Positions 23,157-31,584 are shown, counted from the stretch's first letter. The stretch: DNA of 35,266 nucleotides from UBA288 sp964461885 (GCA_964461885.1 CAYWVY010000016.1:1-35266), one strand, 5' to 3'. The notes: generated by a model from the letters alone, not told the origin. A program made the numbers and translations.

Positions 23157-24587
23157 ATGTCCGAGATGGTCCGCTGGATCGCCGAGCATTTCGACGACGT
23201 GCCGCCCACGCCCGCACTCGTGATCGACGCGACCAAGCACATGCGCAAGAACGAGCGCAAACAGCTCTTCTCGGACGACCTCCCGCAGATGAAGACGGCC
23301 GAAGGGCGGTGGTTCGAGGGCGTCTGCTACGAGCGCATGCTCCGGCTCGCCGAGCGGACCGACCTCATCGGCGGGATCGCCCGCAAGGGGGCTGACGCCC
23401 CGACGGTCAGCAGCCACGCGTCCCTCGGCCAGAACGGCCTCTTCTACTCGAACATCGGCGACATCAAGATCCGGGGCAACGGCCAGGACCTTGCCGAGTT
23501 CGACCTCCTCCTGAAGGACCGCGACGGCAACATCGCGTTCGCCGAGATCGTGACCTCGCCGACCGAAATGAAGGAGTTCGAGGCCGAGATCCGGTTCAAA
23601 AAAAGGCTGATCGGGTTCATCTACGGCCAGGCCCAGGTCCCGTTTCTCCTCTACTCCACCGTCGACGTCTCGCACCACCCAATCGTAAAAAGGATCATGA
23701 AGGAGCCCGACAACGCGCTGATCCTGGCCGGGCCGTGCGAGGAACTCAAACGCCTGATCCGCGGGCATCCGGTCAAGAACCACGTCCGGAAGGCTCCGAA
23801 GAACACGAAGTTCTTCCGGGCCGACGAGATCCGGGCCAGGCGGCCGTTCGACTTCAAGGCGCTCCACGAGGAGCGACGGCAGCGGCTCATGCAGATGGTC
23901 GCGGCGAAGGCCCCGAAGGCCGAGTTCGCCGAGCCCGACGACCTGCCGCCGATCGTCAGAAAGATCCTCTGCGGCGGGCTCTATCCGTCGGCCGCGAAGG
24001 CCGTCTGCGCCAGCTACCCCCTGACCATCCGCGGGAAGCCGATCCCGTGCGGAGACATCCCGAAGCTCTACTCGAAGGTCGTGCTCGCGGTCAACCTGCC
24101 CGACGGAGACCCGATCATCTACCTTCGCTCCCGCCACCGGAAGGAGTACCTGAAGATGGTCCGGGACAAGCAGGGCGGGTTCAAGTTCGAATCGGCCCGG
24201 ACCCCGCACATGGCCGGGTTCTTCCTCTGGCTCGAGACGATCCAGCCGAGCCTGGGGTCGCAGGTCGTCCATGAGATCCTGATGACCTTCATCGGCGAGG
24301 GCCGGCACGCGGCCCCGCTCGTCCCGAATCCCGTCCAGCAACGGCAGCCGAAGGCGGGGAAGCCGCAGAAGGAGCAGCAGAAGCCGAAGAGGGTCTCGGG
24401 ACAGCGGAAGCCCGGGCCGAAGCCGCAGGCGAAAGAGCCGGCCCCGGCGTCGGAACCGGCCGGGGGCGACGGTGCGAAGGCGCCGCGAAAGCGCCGGCCC
24501 AGATCCCGCAGGAAGTCGACGCCAGCGGCGGCTTCTCCCCCCGTGGTGACACGCCCGGCAGCCCCGGCGCCGAACCGGCCCGTGTGA
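23157..24587 (+). CDS. Uncharacterised protein with nuclease-fold-like core and basic disordered tail
   Basis: A 476-residue protein I cannot assign to a named family. Residues 50-165 show a pattern reminiscent of PD-(D/E)xK enzymes: a helix with E54, a strand AEFDLLLKD with D116, a turn, then the strand IAFAEIVTS with E130, followed by a helix with KKRLIGFIYGQAQ. The Lys of E-x-K is Val132, so catalysis is doubtful. A middle region (170-400) is folded-looking, with ILCGGLYPSAAKAVCASYP. The last 80 residues are rich in Lys, Pro, Gln and Arg and look disordered, with RKRRPRSRRKS near the end, suited to nucleic-acid or ribosome contact. It is the fourth gene of the leu-type operon. Confidence 0.7.
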   Translation: MSEMVRWIAEHFDDVPPTPALVIDATKHMRKNERKQLFSDDLPQMKTAEGRWFEGVCYERMLRLAERTDLIGGIARKGADAPTVSSHASLGQNGLFYSNIGDIKIRGNGQDLAEFDLLLKDRDGNIAFAEIVTSPTEMKEFEAEIRFKKRLIGFIYGQAQVPFLLYSTVDVSHHPIVKRIMKEPDNALILAGPCEELKRLIRGHPVKNHVRKAPKNTKFFRADEIRARRPFDFKALHEERRQRLMQMVAAKAPKAEFAEPDDLPPIVRKILCGGLYPSAAKAVCASYPLTIRGKPIPCGDIPKLYSKVVLAVNLPDGDPIIYLRSRHRKEYLKMVRDKQGGFKFESARTPHMAGFFLWLETIQPSLGSQVVHEILMTFIGEGRHAAPLVPNPVQQRQPKAGKPQKEQQKPKRVSGQRKPGPKPQAKEPAPASEPAGGDGAKAPRKRRPRSRRKSTPAAASPPVVTRPAAPAPNRPV

Positions 24588-24610
24588 CTGGCGGCGAGGC
24601 ACTCAAACGA

Positions 24611-24617
24611 TTTTTTT
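24611..24617 (+). terminator. Oligo-T terminator after the leu-type operon
   Basis: Seven T residues lie 24 bases after the stop of the last plus-strand gene, in otherwise GC-rich DNA and just before the 3' end of a convergent gene. This fits intrinsic archaeal termination, which needs mainly a T-run. Confidence 0.55.
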
Positions 24618-24678
24618 GTCCTCTTCCGGGAGCTCCGGGTTCACGTCACCGCAGCGCCGATCGTGACGGGCCGACCGC

Positions 24679-26337
24679 TCACCGCAGCAGCCGCCACCCG
24701 ATGGCGTTGGCCGCGATCCAGCCGACGGCGACGCCGATGGCGATGATCGTTCCCAGCCCGCCGAGGCGCTGCGGCATGAGGAACGGGTACGCGAGGAGGG
24801 CGAGAAGCCCGATCCCGATCCAGAGCGCGACCCCGGCGGCCACCAGCACGGAGCCCCGGGTCGCGGCGGGTGGCTGTACGGCCGCTACCGGGGCCGGTTC
24901 GTCGGCCGGGACGCCCGCGGGCGACGGAACGTCCTCCGTCTCGACGACCTCCCCGGCGTCCGGGCCGGCCCGGGCGAGGAGTCCATGGAGCATGTCCTCG
25001 GCCTCGTTCCGCCGGTCCCGGGTCCCGCCGTTCGTCGGGTCGAGGGCGACGGCCTCGTCGAGGTCGGCGACGGCGCCGCGCATCTCCGCGATCGCCGGGC
25101 GGAGGTCCGCCTCGTCGTCCCCGGCCCCGGCGGTCGCGCGATCGATCCGCCCGTCGGCCCGCTCGAGCAGGAAGTGCGCGAGCGGCACGCCGAGGATCCC
25201 CCGCTCGCCGAGCGGCAGGGCCCGCTGGAGCAGCCGGATCGCCTCGTTGTGCTCCTCGCGACTGTGCAGGAGCTTGGCCCTGGTGAGCACCGCCGCCGAG
25301 ACCGGGACCGCGACGTCGGACCGGACCTCTGCCCGCTCCGAAGCGCGCTCCCAGTGGGCGATCGCCTCGTCCGTCCGACCCCCGGCAAGCGCTCCGGCGC
25401 CGAGCTCAAGGTGAACACGCGCCTCGAGCTCCCGGGCCTCGGGGGTTTCGCGTCCGTCGGCGTCGAGCCGCTCGAGGGCCGCGCGGGCGTTCGCGTACTC
25501 CTTCTCCTCGATCAGCAGCCCGATGCGGGCCAGCGGCGAGAAGAGCGGAAGCAGGTCCGCGTGCTGCTCCTCGACCGAGGCCCGGACCTTCTCGAGCAGG
25601 CCGAGATCGGAGAGCAGGTGCGGCCCTGCCGCGATGGCGGCGGGCGAGAGCCCGCGGCCGGAGAGGACGCGGAGGGCCGGCAGGGCGCGCGCGGACCTGA
25701 GCTCGGAGCGGAAGAGCGCCAGGTGCTCGCGCACGCGGGCCTCGCCGGGGACGTCCTCCCGTTCCCGGAGGGTCGCCGCCATCTCCTCGAGCTCGCCCGT
25801 GAGCCATGCCTCGAGGGCGTTCGCGGCCGCGACGCCCACGCCGCGGTTCCCGGTCAGGACCCCCCACTCGGTCCAGAACGCATCGGACGCGATGAGCGCC
25901 GCGAAGCGGGAGAGGGCCGCCTCCCAGAGCCGGCCGGTCACGTCCGGGGCCGTGGGCAGGTCCGGGCCGTTCCGCCCCGAGCCGCGCGCCTCCCAGTAAG
26001 AGAGCACGGCGATCGAGTGGGTGGCCGCCGGCATGGGGAACCCCTTCCGCTCGATTGCGCGCCACCGCTCGTCCGCGCGCCGCCGGGCCGTTGTCTCGCC
26101 CAGGGTCTCGAGCGGGTCGTCGAAGGCGAGGTCGTCGAGGTACCGGTCGTGGTAGAGGAAGAGGTCGACGAGTGCCCGCCGCACGGGGTCGTGCAGGGCC
26201 TGCACGGCGTCCGCGGCTTCGGCCGACCTGTCCGCCCCGGCCGGGGCGGCCCGGTCGATCTCGTCGTCCCCGGCGCCCGGCTCGACTCCGAGCACGTCGT
26301 AGGCCGTCGGGTCCCGCTGAAGTGGATCCTCCTTCAT
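24679..26337 (-). CDS. TPR membrane protein with degenerate J-domain
   Basis: A 552-residue protein. The N-terminus AYDVLGVEPGAGDDEIDRA (residues 12-30) matches the opening of a DnaJ J-domain. The helix II region and the HPD motif are missing, and the sequence resumes with ALHDPVRRALVDLFLYHD, like the end of a J-domain. The middle is helical with TPR-like repeats (for example DEAIAHWERASERAE, EEHNEAIRLLQRALPLGER and VADLDEAVALDPTNG). Two membrane segments lie at the C-terminus (VLVAAGVALWIGIGLLALLA and IIAIGVAVGWIAANAIGW). The ATG at 26337 has a purine-rich GGGAGAGGTG just upstream; a longer in-frame reading is rejected. It may scaffold protein assemblies at the membrane. Hsp70 stimulation is unlikely without HPD. 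Confidence 0.75.
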   Translation of the reverse strand: MKEDPLQRDPTAYDVLGVEPGAGDDEIDRAAPAGADRSAEAADAVQALHDPVRRALVDLFLYHDRYLDDLAFDDPLETLGETTARRRADERWRAIERKGFPMPAATHSIAVLSYWEARGSGRNGPDLPTAPDVTGRLWEAALSRFAALIASDAFWTEWGVLTGNRGVGVAAANALEAWLTGELEEMAATLREREDVPGEARVREHLALFRSELRSARALPALRVLSGRGLSPAAIAAGPHLLSDLGLLEKVRASVEEQHADLLPLFSPLARIGLLIEEKEYANARAALERLDADGRETPEARELEARVHLELGAGALAGGRTDEAIAHWERASERAEVRSDVAVPVSAAVLTRAKLLHSREEHNEAIRLLQRALPLGERGILGVPLAHFLLERADGRIDRATAGAGDDEADLRPAIAEMRGAVADLDEAVALDPTNGGTRDRRNEAEDMLHGLLARAGPDAGEVVETEDVPSPAGVPADEPAPVAAVQPPAATRGSVLVAAGVALWIGIGLLALLAYPFLMPQRLGGLGTIIAIGVAVGWIAANAIGWRLLR

Positions 26338-26518
26338 TGCACCTCTCCCTCGCAGCCGGCGCAGGCCCGGGCACCGTCGGGGTGCCGATCCGGTCCGCCG
26401 TCGATTAAGGGAATGGTATCTCTCGGCTCTTATCTGTTTCATAATTGTTCCGGGCGGCGCCGCCGGTCGTCGGGCTTTGCGAAAGGCTACATGCCACGAT
26501 GCCGAACCGTTCAGTGTC

Positions 26519-26962
26519 GTGTCGCCCTCGATCCTGCTCGTGCCCGTGGAACCTCTCCCGGCCCGGCCCACGCTCGACGCCCTCGCCGCGCGCCTCGAGT
26601 GCGCCTTCGGCCGGGCCGTGCGGGTCACGGACCCGGTCAGTCCCCCGTCGGCCGCTCTCCTCGGGCCAGGGCTCTGCGCGGCCGGCCCGGTGCGGGGGGC
26701 CGTGGCGGCCCACTGGGGCTGCGGGTGCCGCGACCTGCTGATCGGGGTGATCGCCGCGGCCCTCGCTGGAGACGCCCCGCCGGGGCCCGCCAGGTGCGGG
26801 CGCGCCCTTCTCCTCTCCGCGCCGCTGGACGCCCCCCTCCCCGAACTCGTCAGGGCGGTCGGCCGGAGCCTCGGCCTCGAGGACTGTGCCGACCCCGGCT
26901 GCACCATGCACCCCGGCGGCGACGCGCCCGGGCTCTGCCGCGCCTGCCGCGGCCGGTGCTGA
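26519..26962 (+). CDS. Archaemetzincin-like protein without zinc-binding histidines
   Basis: A 147-residue protein aligned by eye to archaemetzincin. The N-terminus SPSILLVPVEPL fits the family's first strand. Residues 111-123 (VRAVGRSLGLEDC) align with V-HExxHxxGxxHC, but the two histidines and glutamate of HExxH are R112, A113 and R116, and the third histidine is D122. The structural cysteines remain: C123, C128 with CxM (CTM), and C140/C143. The stretch between the CxM and the final CxxC is 9 residues instead of about 17. Family members are zinc metalloproteases; this one should not bind catalytic zinc. I use GTG 26519, which sits at the family's usual start; TTG 26477 is possible. The 181 bases between this start and the divergent TPR gene hold only weak AT-rich boxes (for example ATAATTG at 26441-26447). 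Confidence 0.65.
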   Translation: MSPSILLVPVEPLPARPTLDALAARLECAFGRAVRVTDPVSPPSAALLGPGLCAAGPVRGAVAAHWGCGCRDLLIGVIAAALAGDAPPGPARCGRALLLSAPLDAPLPELVRAVGRSLGLEDCADPGCTMHPGGDAPGLCRACRGRC

Positions 26963-26984
26963 ATGCGCCGGGTCGACCGTCGCC

Positions 26985-26998
26985 TTTTTTTACCCTGC
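26985..26998 (+). promoter_or_regulatory. Promoter-like T-rich box (TTTTTTTACCCTGC)
   Basis: A T7A box followed by CCCTGC lies about 25-30 bases before the ATG at 27017, so a start of transcription at or near the ATG is expected. The same 12 bases TTTTTACCCTGC occur before the ABC transporter ATPase gene at 29261. Confidence 0.5.
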
Positions 26999-27016
26999 CG
27001 AGGTCATGGTCCTGGT

Positions 27017-27523
27017 ATGGGCAGCCATGAAGGAGGAGCCGGTCCGCGCCGGTTCCGGATGCGCGAGCGATTCTTCGACCTCGGCGAGGATTTCACGGTC
27101 GAGGATGAGGCGGGGCGGCCCGCATTCCGGGTCGACGGGAAGGTGCTCACGCTCAGGAAGACCTTCGTGCTCGAGGACCTCGACGGCCGGCCGCTTGCCA
27201 CCATCCGCGAGCCTCTGATCTCTCTCCGGGACACGGTGGTGATCGACCGGCCCGGGCGGCCGTCCGCGACCGTGAAGCGCGCTCTCTTCTCGCTCATCCG
27301 GCCCCGGTTCCACGTCGAGCTCGCGGAGGGCGACCTCGAGGTCGTGGGCGACATCATTGGCCACGAGTTCACGATACGCGGGGACCGGGGGGACGTCGCC
27401 AGGATTTCGCGCTCGTGGTTCCGGGTCCGCGACGCCTACGGCGTGGAGGTGGCGCCGGGCGAGGACGCGGCCCTGATGCTCTCGATTGCAGTCGCGCTCG
27501 AGTCCTTCGACCCGGGCGAGTAG
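27017..27523 (+). CDS. LURP-one-related (LOR/DUF567, tubby-like fold) family protein
   Basis: The 168-residue protein shows the family's repeating strands: RFRMRERFFDLGEDFTVEDE, AFRVDGKVLTLRKTFVLED, RPLATIREPLISLRDTVVID, VVGDIIGHEFTIRGD, VARISRSWFRVRDAYGVEV and a final hydrophobic helix LMLSIAVALESF. This is the 12-stranded barrel with central helix typical of LOR proteins, thought to be membrane-tethering or lipid-binding; function in archaea is unknown. I take ATG 27017 because it retains the RRFRMR segment that family members have; ATG 27059 would give 154 residues. The stop lies one base from the stop of the convergent DUF2284 gene. Confidence 0.82.
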   Translation: MGSHEGGAGPRRFRMRERFFDLGEDFTVEDEAGRPAFRVDGKVLTLRKTFVLEDLDGRPLATIREPLISLRDTVVIDRPGRPSATVKRALFSLIRPRFHVELAEGDLEVVGDIIGHEFTIRGDRGDVARISRSWFRVRDAYGVEVAPGEDAALMLSIAVALESFDPGE

Positions 27524-27531
27524 CCTACTCG
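27517..27531. repeat. Inverted repeat spanning two convergent stop codons
   Basis: CGAGTAG at 27517-27523 and CTACTCG at 27525-27531 are mirror arms around one central base. The two arms contain the final Glu codon and the TAG stop of the LOR gene (+) and of the DUF2284 gene (-). It may form a small hairpin at the end of both mRNAs; the loop is too small for a stable 7-bp stem unless inner pairs open. Confidence 0.4.
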
Positions 27532-28160
27532 AGCAGGACGAGACCGACCGAGACCACGTCTGGCCGCACGATCTTCCCGTACTCGGGGTTCTTCGACGGG
27601 ATCGTCCGGAGCTCCCACCCGACCTTCGCCGCCGTCGCGAAGACGTCCATGCCGGCGGCCTCCATCGATGGCCGGACCCGGTCCGGTGACCTGCAGAGCC
27701 GGCGGAACGACTCGTCCACGGAGCCGGGCTGCTCTTCAGCCACGCACTCCTCGCAGAACGCGCACGGGTACCCGCCGAAGGCGAAGGTCCTGTAGAACCC
27801 GTCGTAGAACGCGGTCTTCTCGAGCCGGTGGACGGTCGTGTTCACCCAGAGGATCAGGTCGCGGTAGAACATGTGGAGGTCGTCGGGGATGTCGTCGGGT
27901 CCGAATGCGCCGTGGCCCGGGACCCCGTCGAACCGGACGAGGAGTCCCGCCTCGTACTCGGCGAGCATGGCCCGCGTCTCGGCCGGCGCGGGCGCGTACG
28001 GCGGGCAGGAGAGGTGCTTCGCGTCACCCTTGCAGACGCACCGGCACTTGAACCGCACCCACCCGGCGACTACGACATCCCGCGGGGCGATCGGCACGGC
28101 GAGGCCGCCGGCGTCAGCCGCGAGCCGGCTCAGCGCCTCGTTCTCCTTCTCTCGATCCAT
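27525..28160 (-). CDS. DUF2284 family predicted metal-binding protein
   Basis: A 211-residue cysteine-rich protein common in methanogens. Cysteines 39, 41, 43 and 52 (FKCRCVCKGDAKHLSCPPYAP) and a later C-x2-C-x2-C (YPCAFCEECV), plus LCRSPDRVRPSMEAAGMDVF, are the family hallmarks. They suggest an Fe-S or other metal site; no activity is established. The ATG at 28160 begins MDREKENEALSRL; a longer in-frame reading covers the peroxiredoxin in antiphase and is rejected. It lies 44 bases downstream of the peroxiredoxin gene on the same strand and probably shares its transcript. Confidence 0.85.
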   Translation of the reverse strand: MDREKENEALSRLAADAGGLAVPIAPRDVVVAGWVRFKCRCVCKGDAKHLSCPPYAPAPAETRAMLAEYEAGLLVRFDGVPGHGAFGPDDIPDDLHMFYRDLILWVNTTVHRLEKTAFYDGFYRTFAFGGYPCAFCEECVAEEQPGSVDESFRRLCRSPDRVRPSMEAAGMDVFATAAKVGWELRTIPSKNPEYGKIVRPDVVSVGLVLLE

Positions 28161-28204
28161 CCCAGCTCCCGATCGAGCCAGGGGGTGGACCGGGGAAGAA
28201 AGGG

Positions 28205-28678
28205 TTACGCCGTCCTCCGGAGGAATGCGAGCAGGTCGTCGAGCGGCGGGACCTCGTGGATCGGGTAGATCCGGGCGAACGCGATCCGGCCGTCGCGCCC
28301 GACCACGACGTTCGCCCGCTCCGAGAAGCCGTCTCGCTCGCGGAAGACGCCGAGGGCGCGGGCCACGTCGCCGTGCGGCCAGAAGTCGGCGAGGAGCGGG
28401 GTTGCGGCGACCCCGATCTCGTCCGCCCACGCCCGCTTCGAGATCCACGAGTCGACGCTGATCCCGACCGCGACGCAGTCGAGGTCGACAAACGTCGGTA
28501 GATGCGCCTCGAGGCTCTGCATCTGCGCGGCGCAGGCGAGGGTCCAGGCGAGGGGGTGGAACGAGAGGAGCCACCGCTGCCCGTCGCCGGGCGAGACAGT
28601 CACGGGCGCACGCCGCTGGTCCTCGAGCGTGAAGGGTGCAACCGTCCGCCCGACACGATCGGTCTCAGGGTCGTCCAT
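28205..28678 (-). CDS. Peroxiredoxin (AhpC/TSA family)
   Basis: A 157-residue thioredoxin-fold peroxidase. The active-site P-x3-T-x2-C motif is present as HPLAWTLACAAQ, with peroxidatic Cys49 and Thr46. C68 (VDLDCVAVG) is on a buried strand position and unlikely to be a resolving cysteine, so a 1-Cys or AhpE-like mechanism is possible. Other family segments are VGISVDSWISKRAWADEIGV and LLADFWPHGDVARALGV, followed by ERANVVVGRDGRIAFARIYP. It would reduce peroxides in the cytoplasm. It is divergent from the GNAT gene and upstream of DUF2284. Confidence 0.88.
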   Translation of the reverse strand: MDDPETDRVGRTVAPFTLEDQRRAPVTVSPGDGQRWLLSFHPLAWTLACAAQMQSLEAHLPTFVDLDCVAVGISVDSWISKRAWADEIGVAATPLLADFWPHGDVARALGVFRERDGFSERANVVVGRDGRIAFARIYPIHEVPPLDDLLAFLRRTA

Positions 28679-28700
28679 GCACGTGACAGGCGCTTCGATC

Positions 28701-28708
28701 GGTTAATG
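28701..28708. promoter_or_regulatory. Possible shared TATA element between peroxiredoxin and GNAT genes
   Basis: GGTTAATG is the only AT-rich patch in the 72-base divergent gap. On the minus strand it lies about 25 bases before the peroxiredoxin ATG, fitting a leaderless transcript. On the plus strand it is about 45 bases before the GNAT ATG. Confidence 0.3.
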
Positions 28709-28750
28709 GGTTCGGCAGCTCCTTTGCCTCCGCCGTCGACCCGATGCCGC

Positions 28751-29197
28751 ATGGAGTGGACCGTGCGGCCCTATTGCGCGGGGGATTTTCCAGCCGTCTG
28801 GGCGCTCGAGCGGGTAAGGGACCGGGAGGGCTACGCATCGGCCGTCACCGTCCGGCAGGCTGCGGCGCTCTGGCCGGATACGTTCCTGGTCGTCAACGCG
28901 GACGGCGAGGCGGTTGGTTTCACGATCGGCGCGGCTTCGTCCGACCCGCTCGTCGGCTGGGTCCTCCGGCTGAAGGTCTGCGAGGATCGGCGGCGGCAGG
29001 GGTGCGCGACGGCCCTGCTCAGCGCGGTCCTCGGGCGGCTCGGGGGCGCCGGTGTCCGGACGGTCCGGCTGACCGTCGCCCCGGAGAACCGACCGGCCCG
29101 CGCCCTCTACGCCGGGCTCGGCTTCGCAGAGGAGGCCGTGCTCCCCGCATACTTCGGGCCAGGCGAGGACCGCCTGCTGCTGGCTCTCCGGTTCTGA
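28751..29197 (+). CDS. GNAT-family N-acetyltransferase (RimI-like)
   Basis: A 148-residue protein with the GNAT fold: the start MEWTVRPYCAGDFPAVWALE, the strand FLVVNADGEAVGFTIG, the acetyl-CoA loop VCEDRRRQGCATALLSAVLG (the R/Q-x-x-G-x-A pattern) and the C-terminal VAPENRPARALYAGLGFAEE, then ILRYY-region equivalent VLPAYFGPGEDRLLLAL. The arrangement resembles RimI-type protein N-terminal acetyltransferases, but the substrate is not certain. The ATG at 28751 is used because it begins directly at the family's first strand. Confidence 0.86.
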   Translation: MEWTVRPYCAGDFPAVWALERVRDREGYASAVTVRQAAALWPDTFLVVNADGEAVGFTIGAASSDPLVGWVLRLKVCEDRRRQGCATALLSAVLGRLGGAGVRTVRLTVAPENRPARALYAGLGFAEEAVLPAYFGPGEDRLLLALRF

Positions 29198-29260
29198 ACC
29201 CCGCTGACAGCGTCTCCGGCGTCGGGGGCGCGTCCGCGCCGCCCGATCGACTCGTCGCTC

Positions 29261-29272
29261 TTTTTACCCTGC
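29261..29272 (+). promoter_or_regulatory. Promoter-like T-rich box (TTTTTACCCTGC)
   Basis: The box lies 25-30 bases before the ABC ATPase ATG at 29291, placing a transcript start at or just before the ATG. Its 12 bases are identical to part of the box before the LOR gene (26985-26998). Confidence 0.5.
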
Positions 29273-29290
29273 GCGCGCGAAGGATCGATC

Positions 29291-30219
<929 letters not shown>

Positions 30220-30223
<4 letters not shown>

Positions 30224-31026
30224 ACTGGCGCACGGTCCGGGCGATCGCGACCAAGGACCTGCTGGAGGTCCGGAAGAACCGGATCGCCATCTGGTCGATC
30301 CTCGGGCTCTCGTTCTTCCTCTCGATCGGCATGCCGCTCCTGATCGGCCTGCTGCCGTTCGCGGCCGGGCCGTCCTCGGGGGACCTCGGGCCGTTCGAGT
30401 CGCTCACGCACCTGCTGCCGCCCGGGCTCCAGGACCTGCCGATCGGCTCCCGGATGGTCGTGCTGATGCTCGGGTACTTCCTCGCGCCGCTCTTTTTGAT
30501 CATCCCGCTGATGGTGGCCGCGATCGTCGGGGCCGAGTCGTTCGTCGGCGAAAAAGAGCGGCACACGCTCGAGGGGCTGCTCTACACCCCCGCGACCGAC
30601 CTCGAGCTCTACGCGGGCAAGGTGCTTGCGGGGGCCGTGCCGGCCGTCATCGCGGCCTTCCTGAACTTCGCGCTCTACGCGGTGGTGGTGAACCTGGTCA
30701 CAGCACCCCTCGTGGGCGCGATCTGGTTCCCAACGGTCTCCGCGCTCGCGCTCGCGGTCTGGGTCGGCCCGGCCGTCGCCCTTCTCGGCGTCTCGGCCTC
30801 GGTCCTGGTCTCGACCCGGGTCGAGACCTTTCTCGAGGCGAACCAGCTGACCGGCCTGCTCTCGCTCGTGATCGTCGCGCTGATGGTCGGGCAGGGCTCG
30901 GGCCTGCTCCTGCTCTCGCTCCCGGTGCTGCTGCTGGTCGGGCTCGTCTTTTACGGGGTCGACATTGTTTTGATACGGCTCGGCGCCGCGATCTTCTCGC
31001 GCGACCGGCTCATGGCCCGGGCTTGA
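30220..31026 (+). CDS. ABC-2 type transporter permease
   Basis: A 268-residue integral membrane protein with about six hydrophobic segments (residues 24-50, 83-105, 135-160, 168-195, 210-228 and 230-250). The ABC-2 motif region FVGEKERHTLEGLLYTPATD (110-130) is the coupling segment typical of NatB/CcmB-like permeases. It pairs with the ATPase upstream. Its last 17 bases overlap the end of the convergent UspA gene. Confidence 0.92.
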
Positions 31027-31477
31027 CGAGCAGGGTCGAGACCGGGCTGTTCTCGATCACGTAGCCCGAGACCGAGCCGACGAGGAGGCGCCGGACCAGG
31101 CTCTTCTCGTGGACGCCGAGCACGACCAGGTCCGCACGCACCTCCTCGACCACCCGGACGATCTCCTCGCCCGGCGACCCCTCGGGGGTGTGGACCGTGA
31201 TCCCGGTCCCGAGCATCTCCGCGTGCTCCCGCATCCGCCGGACAACCGACTCGGCGTCGTCGGCCTCCCCCGTCTCGACCGGCCCGTCGGGCCCCATCAC
31301 GGGCCCTTCGTCCTCGTCGTCGCTCCTGAGAAGGTTGGCGAGGACGCCTGCGTGGACCGCGTGCACCACGTGGACGTCGCTGTCGAAACGCCGGGAGATC
31401 GCGATTGCGGCTTCGAGGACCTCTTCGGCGAGGTCGGTCCCGTCGACGGCCGCAAGGATCCGTTTGAAAACTGGCAT
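31010..31477 (-). CDS. Universal stress protein (UspA family)
   Basis: A 155-residue single-domain UspA. The N-terminus FKRILAAVDGTDLAEEVLEA and the C-terminal DLVVLGVHEKSLVRRLLVGS with SGYVIENSPVSTLLVKP are typical. The ATP-binding G-x2-G-x9-GS motif is changed: GVHEKSLVRRLLVGS keeps the first Gly and the GS but not the second Gly, so nucleotide binding may be weakened. An acidic insertion (SDDEDEG, residues 52-58) follows the first helix region. It is convergent with the ABC permease and overlaps its 3' end. Confidence 0.9.
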   Translation of the reverse strand: MPVFKRILAAVDGTDLAEEVLEAAIAISRRFDSDVHVVHAVHAGVLANLLRSDDEDEGPVMGPDGPVETGEADDAESVVRRMREHAEMLGTGITVHTPEGSPGEEIVRVVEEVRADLVVLGVHEKSLVRRLLVGSVSGYVIENSPVSTLLVKPGP

Positions 31478-31528
31478 GGCACTTCTAAGTCCGGGAGCTG
31501 GACGCTGCTACAACGATAGGGCGATTCA

Positions 31529-31538
31529 GGTATATCAA
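31529..31538 (-). promoter_or_regulatory. Probable TATA box of the UspA gene
   Basis: Minus-strand TTGATATACC lies about 55 bases before the UspA ATG at 31477; transcription would begin near 31505, leaving a leader of about 28 bases. Confidence 0.45.
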
Positions 31539-31584
31539 CGTACGGCGCGGGGGCGACGCAGAGGGTACCGCCCGCTTGGAGCGG

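Noticed and set aside
23598..23606. Ribosomal frameshift site at the run of A in AAA-AAA-AGG
   Set aside because: The zero frame does not fit the X-XXY-YYZ slippery arrangement, and the normal frame continues as a long protein.
21996..24602. Minus-strand open frame of 868 codons
   Set aside because: It lies antisense to leuB and the nuclease-like gene, is rich in Arg, Asp, Glu and Val as GC-rich shadows are, and shows no domain.
24985..27030. Plus-strand open frame of 681 codons
   Set aside because: It is antisense to the TPR gene and overlaps the archaemetzincin-like gene in another frame; its composition is that of a shadow.
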